A stretch of DNA of 64,000 nt from Aptenodytes patagonicus (lineage: Eukaryota > Chordata > Aves > Sphenisciformes > Spheniscidae): assembly GCF_965638725.1 (NCBI RefSeq), contig NC_134949.1, forward strand, positions 78,460,017 through 78,524,016. The letters are read 5' to 3'. The notes below the pieces were generated by a model. It made no database searches. It saw only the letters and a list, made by a program, of their open reading frames with translations, and had not been told where the DNA came from. The translations under genes were made by a program, and so were the position numbers. Each line of letters opens with the position of its first letter. Within the stretch, counting starts at the first letter, position 1. Of the stretch, positions 51,053-63,900 are shown piece after piece.

Positions 51053-52045
51053 TTTATAGAATCGTTTAGGTTGGAAAAGACCTTTAAGATCATGAAGTCC
51101 AACCGTTAACCTAGCACTGCCAAGTCCACCACTAAACCATGTCCCTAAGCACCACGTCTACACATCTTTTAACTACCTCCAGGGATGGTGACTCAACCAC
51201 TTCCCTGGGCAGCCTGTTCCAATGCTTGACAACCCTTTCGGTGAAGAAATTTTTCCTCACGTCCAATCTAAACCTCCCCTGGCACAACTTGAGGCCGTTT
51301 CCTCTTGTCCTATCGCTTGTTACTTGGGAGAAGAGACCGACACCCACCTCGCTACAACCTCCTTTCAGGTAGTTGTAGAGAGCGATGAGGTCTCCCCTCA
51401 GCCTCCTTTTCTCCAGGCTAAACAACCCCAGTTCCCTCAGCTGCTCCTCAGAAGACTTGTGCTCCAGACCCTTCACCAGCCTCGTTGCCCTTCTCTGGAC
51501 ACGCTCTAATACCTCAACGTCCTTCTTGTAGTGAAGGGCCCAAAACTGAACACAGTAGTCGAGGTGCGGCCTCACCAGGGCCGAGTACAGGGGCACGATC
51601 ACTTCCCTGCTCCTGCTGGCCACACTATTTCTGATACAGGCCAGGATGCCATTGGCCTTCTTGGCCGCCTGGGCACACTGCCGGCTCATGTTCAGCCGGC
51701 TGTCGACCAACACCCCCAGGTCCTTTTCCGACAGGCAGCTTTCCAGCCACTCTTCCCCAAGCCTGTAGCGCTGCATGGGGTTGTTGTGGCCGAAGTGCAG
51801 GACCCGGCACTTGGCCTTGTTGAATCTCATACAATTGGTCTGGGCCCATCCATCCAGCCTGTCCAGGTCCCTCTGCAGAGCCTTCCTACCCTTGAGCAGA
51901 TCAACACTCCCGCCCAACTTGGTGTCATCTGCAAACTGACTGAGGGTGCACTCAATCCCTTGTCCAGATCATTGATAAAGATATTGAACAGAACTGGCCC
52001 CAATACTGAGCCCTGGGGAAGCCCTCCAAGACAGTACGGGGACTG
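51053..52045 (-). mobile_element. 5'-truncated CR1 LINE, minus strand
   Basis: About 1 kb of a CR1 retrotransposon read from the complement. A 261-codon open frame (51132-51917) carries the end of the reverse transcriptase and the conserved C-terminal block, such as [20 protein letters not shown] and [20 protein letters not shown]. Upstream, in another frame (to about 52045), the RT motif [20 protein letters not shown] is visible. The FADD catalytic motif lies near 51920-51940. A one-base frameshift separates the two, so the copy is dead. The 3' end at about 51053-51060 shows the GATTCTAT octamer typical of CR1 tails. The endonuclease domain and most of the RT are missing, as usual for 5'-truncated copies. 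Confidence 0.93.
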
Positions 52046-55000
52046 AATGAGTGGTTTGGTCAGCAAAGGTCACTTCCTCAGGTACCTGGAGCCTTTGTTG
52101 TAGTCTACAGTACCGCGGCAAGAAAAGGTGGGCACCACTGGTCTGGTCTGGTCTGGGGGCTAGACCTACTGGAAGCTGGAAAATGTGCAGAATGCACTGT
52201 TGATGCAGCGGTGCCAGGGTATGTCTCGTTTGTATGTTCTTTATAATAATTCTCACTGCTTTTTACGCAAACAAAATAGTGACATTTTATATTTGTTTCC
52301 ATGATGGATTCTATGATCAATTAGAGTGAATCCCTATGTTGTACTCAGGTTTGGGCCTGAGGGACTGCCCTAATTTACACTGGGGCTTGCTGTGTTCCCT
52401 GGAGTTCTAAGCATAGTGCAGTTACAATTTTGTTTTTGCTTTGCTTGTTTTTAGAGAAGTCATCTTCTTCAGAGAGGCTTTGCCCAGGATTTCCTGAGAT
52501 TTTGTTTGTCACCACTCCATTTTTAAGCTCAGCGTTCCCAGGGCTCCTGAATGGAGAAGCTCAGCAGGGCAGGATCACCACTCAGCAGCCTGGCTGGCAG
52601 AGCAGACCACAAGAAACATGGCTTGCAGGAACAGCTAATGCTGCTTGCCCAGCCAGTGAGAGTGACCATCATGTTAAAATCTACAGTATATATTATTTTG
52701 TGAGATACTTACATGACGCGGTAACACATAACATAATGGTAGTATGGGGCTGGGGGAGATTACGGATGTGGAAATACTGCTCACTAATCTGATGAGGAAC
52801 CCCTGGTCCAAGCTCCCTGCAGTCCAGGACTTCTGAGACATAGAAACAGCACTCCTGGTTCTTGGCTGCTTTTGTCAGTGATGCACAGCGGTGCTGCGGG
52901 CCGCTTCGGACCTCGCTGCACTGGAGCAGTAGGTGGCTTGAGCAGAGCAACGTTACAAACTCAAAATCTAATCCATTAAAGGCAAATACTAAAAGTAGCT
53001 GCAGGTCCTACTCCAAACCTGTCACTACCCCTCAGTTCTCTGCTCTGAAACAGTATTTGTCTATTTGCCACTCTCCCGTTGATTTGGAAAACACAACAGA
53101 AATAGAGCCTGTAAGGCAAACCTATGATTCGAATGCAGAAAGAAAACCAATTAGAGAAACAGGTGAGCAAGCATTTCTTGAATCTTTCATTAGCTATTGT
53201 GTTAAATATTACTTTCAACAGGGAAAAGCAAAATATTTTTATACAAAAATTAACAGATTTTATACAAAAATATACAATTTTAAAATGCAACATGGGTAAA
53301 TTAACAGTATCTTTATAGTTAGAAACTGCTCCATGTTCTGCTAACAGCAGTTATGACATAAATGCAAGACGCTCAGTCTCTTACAAACGCTTTCAGGCAA
53401 AATCAAACTGCATCCTGCACTGTATTCCTCTTTGGACAAAAAGCCACATTCCCGCTCAAACACCCTCCTGTTCTGGGTTTGTATCTGAAGGATCCTCCAC
53501 AGCTGCCGTCTCATTTAATGAAAAGGCATTTTTATGAAATGCCGAGTGTTGTGCAGCTTTTCTTTTCTTGAAGTTTAGGGCAGCCCTGCCCTGTTTTGAC
53601 TGGTATCATATTCTCAACAGACACGGTGGGATAGTTGCTGGATGCAGCGGGTCCCTTCGGCCTGTGACCACTGGGTGAGTTACAGGCTCTTGATTAAAGT
53701 TCCCTGCCGTGCCTCAGCTGGTGAAGTGCACTGCCCACTCCTGAAATGCACAGTTCTTAAAAAGCATCTGAACTTCCTGTATCCACTGTTCTGCCACTGA
53801 CGGCACCAATACCCCTCCTGTTCTTTGGTAATGTCTTTGTAATTGCAAAGCGGGATTAAAATGTGTCAGTCCAGTCTGGCATCTTCCTCTGAAAGCTTCA
53901 TCTTAAAAAAATAAAAAAAAAAAGTTAGTGTTCACTCTTGAATGTATTTAGAGTTGGATGCCCAAAGAATTAATGTTTACTCAAAATAAGTCATCATTCC
54001 ATTATATATCAGGCTGCAAATTCATGATAACCTCCAGTTCATAGAAGTCTGTGCTGCCATTCAAAAGGGTCTTCCCAGCCCCAGTCATGTGTTCCCTCCA
54101 CTTCCCTTCTGCTGGCACTTGCCCTTGTGTGACTTGACACTCAGTCACACCGGAAAGCTGGGCAGGGTGATTTTGGTTTTGGTTTGTTGTTTTTTGTTTT
54201 TTTTTTTTTATTAGTTGCCTAAGTGCCTGTAGAAAAGCAACAAGCAGCTGGAGGTGAGGGACAAGAGCAGGTCTTCATGACAGAGGGGATTAGCTCAGGT
54301 TAAACCTCTTGGGAAACTACACACTCAGAAAACTATCTCTGCTATCTTATGCTCTGGATGTGTCGTGTAGTGTTACTTCTGTGTCAGGTCAAGCATGAAA
54401 ATCTGTCCTGTAAGCTGGGTGTGTGGATCCTGTGCCAAGTCATGTTGATTTGAATGTGGTTTTTCTTTGGGGCAAGGGCTGCTGATGGGGAACCGCTTGC
54501 AGGAGCACAGCCAAAGGCATGTGCCTGACTTTAGGTACCCAGTAGTCTCATTAAAGTCAAGGGGACCACTTCAGGGGCTTAAAGTTAAGCCTGTGTGTAA
54601 GACTTTGCAGGATCGGAGCCTAATGCTATAAACTCTTCAGGATCTGTTTTTAACATGTATTCCACAAAGCCCTTATGACCCTCCTGGGGGCTGCAAAATG
54701 ATAAAGAATAAGAAATTCTCTCTGTGGGATCAAAACCAACTTTCCGGTTTTGGCCATTTTTGTGTGCATACACTATGCTTACGGTGGCGGCAGCACTCGG
54801 AGACCTGGGAGGTGGCGGCTTCCCTCTTGGAGGTGCCTGTGGGCCTCAGTACATGTGAGCTTGGCAAACATGGAGCCTACGGCCCCCTTCTCCTCAACCT
54901 TACCGCCAGGGAGATGCCAAACCTAACAGGCAACGTGCCAGGAGGAGAAGTTAGGCCAGTCTGACAGAAGAGGTGCTTGGCTGCAAAATTAGGAGGCAAA

Positions 55001-55080
55001 TCTGAATGTAGCCAGCAAGAAACTGCTAAGCAGAGCCCCGACAAATGGCACACGCCAAGAGTCTGCCCTCAATTTTGTCC
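52046..55080. other. SAMM50-PARVB spacer, distal part
   Basis: No gene recognised. Simple-sequence patches include a GGTCT repeat at about 52139-52155, an A-rich run at about 53906-53923 and a T-rich tract at about 54176-54210. The last 300 bases become GC-rich toward the PARVB island. Confidence 0.6.
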
Positions 55081-55737
55081 TCTGGTCTGGCTGTGACGGG
55101 ACCCGGGGCTTTCCTTTTCTGCAATGTTTTTTACCCACTTTTTCCCCGCCCTCGTGGGTCTGGCCCACCCGGTCCCTGCGCGTCTGCCGGTGCCTCGGCG
55201 CGGGGCGCGGGGTGCCGCAGCCCCCTGCCAGGCTGTCACCGCACGCACGCAGCTGCGGCCCCCCCGCCCCCCCGTCCCCCTTTCTCGGCCGTCGCAGCAC
55301 AGCCGGAGAGGGAATCGCACGGCTCTCTGCAGGTGACACTTCAGCGTTTGCTTGAGGCCGGCTGGGTGCCCGTGGGCTCGGGGTTAGCCTCGGGCAACTC
55401 CCCAGGGCGGTCACGGCCCCGCGGCCGCGGGGGGCGTCCGAGGCGGCGTGGCCGGGTCGGCGTGGCGGCCCGCCCCCGCCTCCCGCGGACTTCCAGGCCG
55501 TGGCAGGGCGCTGTGGCCGCCGGCAGCGGCTCCCAGCCCGCCCCCTGCCCTCCGTGCGGCTCCGGCTCGCACACCCCCCGCCTCCCGCTGCCGGCTCTCC
55601 CCTCTCGGTCGCTGCTGGCCGGGTGATTCGCCCGCTCCCGGGCTTTGTTCGGCTCCGCGGGCCGCTTCAGTCCCCGGGCAGGGCAGGGATCGGGCAGGAC
55701 TCGGGCAGTCTCCCCCGGCGACCCCCTGGCAAAGCCG

Positions 55738-55852
55738 ATGTCCGCCGCGCCCGTCCGATCCCCGACGCTGCGGCCCCACAGGATGAAGAAAGACGAGTCG
55801 TTCCTGGGCAAGCTAGGCGGGACGCTGGCGAGGAAGAAGAAAGCCAAGGAGG
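55738..55852 (+). CDS. PARVB: Beta-parvin (affixin), first coding exon; gene continues beyond the window
   Basis: ATG at 55738 opens MSAAPVRSPTLRPHRMKKDE, followed by SFLGKLGGTLARKKKAKE. This matches the human beta-parvin N-terminus (RRMKKDESFLGKLGGTLAR) almost residue for residue. 38 codons plus one base, then donor GAGG|GTGAGT; human continues with Val, compatible with a G|TN split codon. Beta-parvin is a focal-adhesion adaptor: the N-terminal basic segment precedes two calponin-homology domains that bind ILK and actin. Neither CH domain is in the window. It lies 12.2 kb after the SAMM50 stop on the same strand, as in mammals. An alternative upstream first exon cannot be excluded. Confidence 0.93.
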
Positions 55853-55922
55853 GTGAGTTCGCCCGCGCGGAGGGGAGGAAGGAAAGTGTACCCGATCGGC
55901 GTGACTTGCAGCAGCTTCCCTG

Positions 55923-55951
55923 TCCCGTCCCGTCCCGTCCCGTCCCGTCCC
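55923..55951. repeat. (CCCGT)n pentanucleotide tract in PARVB intron 1
   Basis: Five to six CCCGT units 70 bp after the exon 1 donor. The complement (GGGAC)n has enough GGG runs with two-base loops to satisfy a G-quadruplex motif, here on the template strand. Confidence 0.88.
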
Positions 55952-58447
55952 TCCGCGGGAAGCCCGCGGTGGGGGCGGGCGGCAGGCTGCGGGGCAGAAA
56001 CCCGCTTTGTTCGCCAGCCCCCGCGGAGGGGGCAGCGCCGCCAGGGGAGGGGGCCGCAGAGGGGGCGGTGTGCCTGCTCTCTGCCCCCGGGGCGGCTGCA
56101 GCCCCGGCGGGGAACGGGGCCTCGCCCGCCACAGCCCGGCTGGGGGGCGGCGGCGCGGCGGGAGGGCGCTTCGTGCGCCCTGCGGGGCCCCAAGCGCCGC
56201 GGGCGGGCGTTGGGGGCGGTTGGCAGCGGGGGGGCTGCCGGGAGGTCCCTGCGCCTGGGAGCTCCCGGCGCTTCCTGCCGCACGCCGGCGTGGGGTGGCC
56301 ATTCATCGGGCGCGCCTCAGGGCTGGCTGCGGGCTTGGCCGCTCGCACCTCCGCTTCCCGGCTCCCCTTTTCATACGTCCGCCCGCAGCTGGGAAGGGAC
56401 CCCCAGAACCCGCTTTCTGCTGTAAAATAAACTTCAGGTGACCAAGGAGACTGTGGGTGTCGTTTTTTCTAGTCTGAGAGTTGAGGAAGCAACAAGGGAA
56501 CGATTAAATCCACCTGTGTTTCGTTCCAGGCCGGCTTCATCCATAGGCTTTATGTTGGCATAGATATTTGCCCACAGTGTTTTTCATAACCAAATATACT
56601 TGGCAAAAACACCTAGCCCTCGAGCACCAGGATTTCGCATGGGTACACTTACACCGGGGTATACCGAGTGTGTTCATTTGGGTTGTCACCGCCAGCGCCA
56701 GCCGGGCAGGGAGGCGTTAGCCTCTCCCTTCGGTGTGGGGAGCCTGGCAAAGCTCCCTCAGCCCGAGCCCAGTGGACCGGCACCCGCGTCGGGGTGGCTC
56801 AACCCCCGTTGTGTACCCACCCCTGCTGCTGCGCGGGGCAGACGCCTCTGCCCGGACCCGCCTTGGCACTGCACCCCTGGCACGGCCTTCTCGCATGGGC
56901 ACGCATGCAAGGTGTTCTCACAGCGGTCTGCTTACACCAGAGGCTGTGCAGAGATAACACTGTTTACTCTCAAGCAGCACGACTTTTGTTGTTGTTGTAG
57001 ATAGGGAGGTGGCGTCTTGCCGCTAGACTTGATAAAGGTGGTCCAGCCCTGTATACACAAAGCGTACCTTTCTCCTGAGCGGTTTCCTCTGAGGATGGTG
57101 TACTCTGTCCTCCCCTCTTCCCCGACTGACAAAATACTGGCTTCTGTGGAGAAGCTCTTCCTCCGTGTTATCCTCAGACTGCTGCCATCTGCTAGCAGGA
57201 AATCTGGGTGTCCTTGCCTTATGGTTTAATGCAATTTTGACTTTCTGGCTGGTTAAAACTGGCCTTGGTTTTGTTCTAGCGTCTGATGGGTGTAGGGTAG
57301 GGACGTAATTCGAGTTTCAGCCTCCTTTCAGCTGGCTGTTGAGCGAGCACATGTTTTACCCATATTGAGTCTATTAATTGCTAGCAAAATTTAGAAGGCA
57401 GCTTTTTAATATTTAAAAATAAAATATTTGGCCTCAAAACTTGGCTCAAGGAAATTGCTTCCTTTTCCCTCTCCTGGCTGTTTTGGTGTGGCTTACTGGT
57501 ATTTCCTTTATTATCTATTTTTAATCAAGTTTCTCCAACGTGGTTCTGCTGAGGAGCAGCAGAAGCGGTCATGCCTTCCTTGATGATCTCATTTGCTTCT
57601 GAAGGAAAATGGTGGAGAAAACTCATCTCCAGCGGGGCATGCTGACCACACGCTCCGAACGAGCGTATTTCATTCAAAGGTGACTTCTAAGCTTAAACAG
57701 GTTGGCAGCGTCCCTTCTTAAACGAGAAATTTCGGCATCGCTACGTGGTGTTTTTGAGGCGACCGCTTTTGGCAGGGGCTACCCGCTCGTTTTGCTGAGT
57801 TTGTCCATTATTTTGCCTACTCTTGTGGTCGCAGCTCCTCTTGGCGGTGGAAGGGCCCGTTTTGGTTACGGCCCTTAGTACTTATTGGGGAACCGCTGCT
57901 TTGGTAATGTAAAGCATGGCGGTCACGCTTCTGTCAGTGCCATGGGGAGGAAACTGAAACATGTGACGCAGCTTTTAGTTTGAGGGTTCCTTCCAGTCTG
58001 AAAATGTGAAGGGAGGAAAGACCGTCTGCAAGCCCGTGGGTGCGACACACTGCGGTGCTGCAGGCAGCTGAGGCTCTTAGTTGTGAGGGGAAATGGCTTA
58101 TTACCCTTTAACGTTTTGCACTTTCTTTGTGGGGTAGCTCTCAAATGCAGGCTGTCCAGACCAGGGCTGTGAAACTGGAGAGGGCCAAGGGCCAAGCAGT
58201 GACGAGGTGGTGGGGCAGGGTCCGCACCAGGGGGGAGAGGGGCCGGTCCATGGCTTGTGGTAGGACCTGGGCAGCCGCAGGAGCAAATTTCAGGGTGAGA
58301 AGCTAAATCTTTGTATGTGAGTGTGAAGCAGAAGTAAATTGGAAGCTCATCTGAGTGGCATTCCTTGAATGAGCTGGTAGACCGTATAGGAGCCATGTGG
58401 TTCAACTTTTTCTGTGTGCTTGGGAACCGCCCTGCGCTGGGGGTTTT

Positions 58448-58473
58448 CCTCCCTCCCTCCCTCCCTCCCTCCT
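58448..58473. repeat. (CCCT)n simple repeat
   Basis: A pure tetranucleotide CCTCCCTCC... tract of about 25 bases in PARVB intron 1. Confidence 0.9.
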
Positions 58474-59020
58474 TTCAGGCGGTTTCTGCTGGTTTTCTCT
58501 GAGGGGACCAGCAGAGGTCAGAGTGATCTTCCCCGAGTAAATATTGCCCTCTCCACTAACTACTCTCCACAATAGCAAATCGAAATGTTGGCTGCTGATT
58601 TGCCACAACCAAAAATCATTCTTACCTCGTCTCCCTCTAACAGCAGGAAAATTAAGCAAGCCAGAGAGCTCTCTATACGTACTTCTTACTTTCGCTGCCT
58701 GTCTTTTGTATCGTAGCGTAAATACGGGCCTGCTATCACCATCTCTGCTATATTCATATAATGACCTTTAACCTGGTCTGTGCAAGAGTTGTAATCCAGT
58801 TATATTAATCCTTTTCCTCTTTGTGCGCAACAACTGATCCACGCAGCTCAGAGATCCTTACAATGACACTGAAAAAGTTTTTGTTGGTTACTTACGCGGT
58901 TTTCTTTTTTTAATCATGGGTGGCAGCCATGTCATAAATAACCATAATGTGGGGCTACCCACCCATAAGCAACTAAATTTAAATATTTTTTTGGCTAACT
59001 GCTTTATAACATGCTGCAGT

Positions 59021-59030
59021 CTATTTTTAG
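59021..59030 (+). promoter_or_regulatory. Consensus MEF2 motif in PARVB intron 1
   Basis: CTATTTTTAG is a perfect match to the MEF2 consensus YTAWWWWTAR. A second match, CTATTTTTAA, is at 57515-57524. PARVB is known to be expressed in heart and skeletal muscle, so a muscle enhancer is conceivable. AT-rich introns produce such matches by chance, hence the low confidence. Confidence 0.3.
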
Positions 59031-60825
59031 AGAGGTTATATTGGGAGTGTTCATTAGTCTTATCAAGGCGGCCAGTGTAAGCTCATACCATTGCTTTATG
59101 ACGGGAGGATAAATAAGGTTCCTAGGTATGCTGGTGATAGTCACTGTGGCAGTATTCGAAGTATTTACCATAGCATGTAAACAGCTTTGCTGCTGCTCTT
59201 GCTTTAGCAGTATGGCGTGACATAGTGCTTTCTAAGTGGGTGCTGGTAGGTGAAGTAGGGTTAAGATTTCAGGTCAAATTCTTCAACGTTTTAAGTCAAA
59301 TTCTACAGGTTGCTTAACTGTTTGAGGAAGCCTTTGAATTTCTACCTCAAACCTCTGCTTTACACTATTACACCTTATATTTACGTTTCTGAATTTTTAT
59401 TGCTGAACTGACTTATTAGGCAGCCCTGACTTAAAAGAAACAGCAGCCACCGTTGTTCACGGGGGTGCCGTTTTTACCCTGGTTTCCTATGGAAGTATGG
59501 GGTGGGTGATCTCACTGTCTGTTTGGCTCCTCCCTTCCTCTTCCTTCCCAGGAATATTTTTAACCCATAGTTTGGCTATGGGTTCTCTCCCCTGAGAGAA
59601 AACTACTGGTCTTAAGGATTATTAAATGACTGCAGATTGTGTCAAAATGGGTGACCAGTGAGTACAGAAAGACCTCAGTGGAGTCCCACCGCAGGAAAAC
59701 CTGCAAATGAGCTCAACCCTTGCATGCTAGTGGAGAGCCCAGGTGGGAGGGAAACAGCTGGAGAAAGGACACGTCTATGGGAAGAGCACCGCATTCTTAA
59801 ATGTTACAATCAGTCATGACACAGATCCTTGGAAAAGCAGGATGTGTTTGTTCCAGTGCTCAGGCAATCCCTTGGTTTATAACTGCCCCCCACCCCCGCA
59901 TTAGGCTATGTGGAAATCTGCAAAAAAGTTTGCCTGATGTTTCTGCAACATGATTTTGTCTTGGTGTATCTTGGGCTTTCAAGATGTGCCACATCTGTAA
60001 TGTGGTTACTAAATTTTAGCACATCCGTTCAGGAGCTCCAAAATCTGCTTTAAATACCTTAGGAAACTATTGGGGTGCTGGCAGGGCCCATAGCAGGGTA
60101 CAGTTTGTAAGCTGGATGATCCTTCAGCTTCTTTTCAGACCCTGTAAAAGATACTGTTTCAGATAGTGCTGTGTTTCATCTCCATTTGTAAAACAAACTT
60201 TAAAAAAAAATCTCCCCTTTCCTGTCGGTCAGAGTGATGTCTTTGTACTGAAATAAAGGAGGGGGTTTGCTGCAAGCTTTGCTCCTTGCCTACTTGCAAA
60301 GCTTTGTTTTCTTTTCCTCATATCCTTTCACTGTATGAAAGATCTGGGCAGCAGGTGTTTGGTTAAATAAACCTTCTATTATTGTATCTGTGTATGTGTG
60401 TGTATATATATAGCCTATATGGAGGGAGTCAATGAGAGAAATACAACAGACTTAATTGCTTAGTGTTGTTTCCCAGTGACACAATTGAGGGTGGACATAG
60501 GGGTGAGGAAACTGCTCCAGAAAAGAGCAATTTATTGTGCCTGATGAAATCAATAGGACGGGGGGAAAGAAGGCAAGAGATGACAGTGCTACAGAGGGCA
60601 GAATTATTGCAACAGCAGCTGAATAATACGAAGGTTTTACACATATCAAGGGAGGTTAAAGTATTGTTCTTGGGGTCTGTGGCTCAGCGTAACAGTGAGA
60701 TGGCGTGGCTGTGAAAAGTTTGCTGTTGCATTTGCTTGCAGGCACACCAGTTTGGTAAATAGCTCGGTAGACATGTATTTCACTAGATGGCAAGGTTTTT
60801 CTCCCAGAGAAAGGTGGCAGTTGTT

Positions 60826-60972
60826 GCCTCTATTTTGCAGGGAGAAAAGCTGGAGGGTGAGGAAGTGAAGTGATTTGTTCAAGGTCATCTGGCAAGCCAG
60901 TGACAAAGCCAGGGAAAGAAACTGTATTTCCTGAGTCCCCTCTGGTGCCGTGATCCTTAGGCAAAGGCGCTG
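60826..60972 (+). mobile_element. MIR/CORE-SINE-like ancient repeat fragment
   Basis: The order of segments follows the MIR consensus: TATTTTGCAG, then GTGAGGAAGTGAAGTGATTT, then GTTCAAGGTCATCTGGCAAG, then CAGTGACAAAGCCAGGG and CTGAGTCCCC. The GAAGTGA-TTG-CAAGGTCA core is diagnostic. The tRNA-derived 5' head is not obvious. Strong divergence suits an element predating the bird-mammal split. Confidence 0.75.
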
Positions 60973-63900
60973 CATAATCTGCCCATTTCCCACAGCTCTA
61001 CATATGCTAAAACCCGTCTCCAAATTGTTCGGGTGGGACTGCTCGTACTGCCCGATCCACTTTGGCTTTCTGGAGGGAAGAACATGAGGAAATAAGCTCA
61101 AGAGCAGAATTAAATTGGAGGAAACAGTTTCTTTATAATTCCTTTGAAACTGATGGGGCTGCTTGTGCGGGTAATTGCTCTCTGGAGGGAAAAGAGGTTC
61201 AAAAGCAGATCTACTTCATTGCCTTTGTATTGATGAGCACATCTCAAGTTTGTAAGGCATCCTCTTGGACACAACAGGATAGGAGAATTGGACTTGCTTA
61301 GAAAATGGATCTCATCTTTCACTTGAATATGGTGTACTGAAAGTAGTTAAAATCTCTTTTTAATGCTGTCTGTTATGTGGTCTCCAGAGGTGTATCTGTG
61401 TAAACAGACTGCAGAAAATTTAACTTCTCCATCTCGGTGTGCTGCACCTTTGCTTTAGCCACTGCCTAGTGGCTGCTTGAGACTTCTAACAAATGTATTT
61501 AGCTTTAAATGTTGCTGAAAGATGCATGTTCAATAGATCCTAAAAAGATGTAAAGCTCTAAGGCATGCTTAACTCAGTCTTCATTCACCTTGCAGGTGGC
61601 AGTCATGTTGGTGGTATTATTCCTGCCAGGGATTTGTCCCGGTTACAACCATTCCTGGCCATTACAGATTGTGTTTCATGCTGGCTGTGCCCATGTATCC
61701 TACTTTATGAACTGGTACTGGTGGAGTAATTGCTCTAAGCTCTCTGATGTGGAAGAAATGGGACTTGGGCATTTACCTGGTGCCTAGAAAGGTCAGGATG
61801 GAGGTGTGCTACTGATGTGATGCCTGCGTTCTAGCTTTTGTCCTCAGGCACTAGTCTGCATTTCAGACTAGTGGTGAAGTGCCAGTTAACTTGAAGAGTG
61901 CTGGCTAGTCTTGTGGTATTTCTCACCCAACAGGAAACTTCATGAGCAAATCTGCCTCTTGCAGATCCTTGAGGTGCAATCTGAGATAAGCTTCAACTGG
62001 TTGCTTCTTACTGTCTCCTGACCTGATACGCAATGTATTTTTAAGGCTCTTCCTTTCAATAGACTGGTGTTGGAGCTCACCCCCATCTTAACTTACTTTC
62101 CGTGCTCATAGTATGTGGCAGTGAATTCTTAGTCAGATGGAGAGACAAATACAAAGTATGTAGGGTCTAATTCTGTGGTCCTGGTTCACACAAGTACATT
62201 TGCTGCAGTCTGAGAGGATACTTGGCTGAGGAAGCGTGTCTGTGCATTTAATGGGCTACTGCTGCTGAAATATCCAAACAGAAGAAGAGATGGGTGCTGG
62301 TTAAGCAGAATTACTTGCTTTTTAAGAGAGGAATTTGCATATAATTATATGGAAGCTACATACTGTTCCAGATACGTGTATATATCCATAGAAAGACTGT
62401 GCAGACATATGCAAATTCAGGTTCGATTTATTATCCTTTCTACTACTAATTTAAACAGACAGAGACCTAAATTTCAGTTGGAACCTGTGTAGCCTAGTTG
62501 CTGAGTTTCTCCTGTAGGGCTCAGGCGTACCTCTCACCAGGTCTGGTTTCAGTCTTGCTAGAGCAGTGCCAGTTTGGGTTCTGACTCCGTGTTCTATTCT
62601 GGCAAAAGCTGTACTGTGGATATAGTTTGTGTTAATGTCTCAACCAATATGAACTTTACATGCACAGGAATCATCCTTTTAACAGTGTCATAAACCCCAT
62701 GTTTTTTTCCCTTAACTGCAGCTAGGCTAGGATGGTTCGCCCAAAGCAGCTTTAGGCACAGTGTCTTGGTGAGACAATCGAGTTTTGAATTACAGCTGAA
62801 AGTTTTCTTCCAGGCAGGATGCAGCAAGATATGCGAAATAGCTCTGTAGCTCTTCAGTAGTGGATTGAAGTAAGTGTCTTGCTTTTACTTAAGAAAAACA
62901 GAGATTTTAAAGTTGTTTTATTTTCAGTTGCAATCCTTAAAATAAGATTAATTGTAAGAACACTTACATGTTATGTTTCATCATAAAACCTTAGCAAGGT
63001 GGTTATCAACACTTCCAATTTTCCAAAACCAGATTTCAAATTTCTTAAAAATACTAATGCAAGGATTTGGAAAGAGACTCCTTTTCTCCTTAAAGTCTAC
63101 CCTTACTTAAAAGCAATTGTTCAACGATACCGGTTTTCATTTCTTCTAAAGGATTTATGAGCTAACATCTTGGAAGGGACTTCTAGAAGCTGGCATCTGG
63201 CTGTCTTCTGTTTCTCACAGGGTGAGCCCTGTGAGACTTTGATGTATGGAGGGCTGCACGTGGACCTGATAGGAATGGGGGGAGCTGCAAAGTCACGACT
63301 TCATGCGAAGTCTCTGCAGATGCTCTCTGCGGGACGGTGTGAAGGGGGAATTCTTGGTCCCACTGGTGGATCTGTGCAGGGAGATCAGGCTGTGTTGTGC
63401 AATGCATTATCATAAATGCATTAATCGTACTGACTTAAGTGCTTGTGTTTTTAAGAGTGGTGATATTTAGATCTCTTTATTAATATAAATGCATCCTACT
63501 GATTTGCACATCGGCAATATAGGAGTCCAGAAGATTTAGTATAGTTATGCATAAGAGCGCTAAATGTCTTTTTATGTACTTCAAGAACTGTTACAGGCCA
63601 GCTGATCCAAAAACAGATGAAACTGGTGGAGTTTTCCAATGCACTGCTTTGAGCTTTGGATCATACTTTGATGTTAGGAGATTTGGGAGATTAGCTGGCA
63701 AGCTCTTTCTATTGTGAAAGCATGTCAGATCAACTTATTGCTAAGGAATCCAGGGTTATGTGGTCTGTGGCAAGACCAGCGCGAGGCAGAGTCTGCTAGT
63801 TGCAGGAATTGGTGTTTCAGCAGTTACGGCTTTGCTGTTCAACTGGGAAGGAGATTTAGTGTGTGTACCTTATGCATACAAGTGTCATGGACACAGCTGA

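Larger units (their letters stand above)
55080..56420 (+). promoter_or_regulatory. PARVB: CpG island / promoter of PARVB
   Basis: A 1.3-kb CpG-rich block centred on PARVB exon 1. It has GC boxes (for example at about 55467-55483 and 55536-55545) and no TATA box. Many long overlapping open frames on both strands are due to base composition. The 5' UTR and start of transcription are not defined; the best guess is 55500-55737. Confidence 0.75.

Noticed and set aside
55341-56348. 335-codon minus-strand frame and several + frames over the PARVB promoter
   Set aside because: Low-complexity Pro/Arg/Ala composition in a CpG island, no splice or initiation support. Only the 38-codon PARVB exon is recognisable.
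58916-58966. Possible microRNA hairpin from the ATGGGTGG/CCACCCAT inverted repeat
   Set aside because: The stem is only 8 bp before internal loops; too short for a pre-miRNA.
60646-61101. 151-codon minus-strand frame in PARVB intron 1
   Set aside because: It runs antisense through the MIR-like SINE and has no coherent domain.
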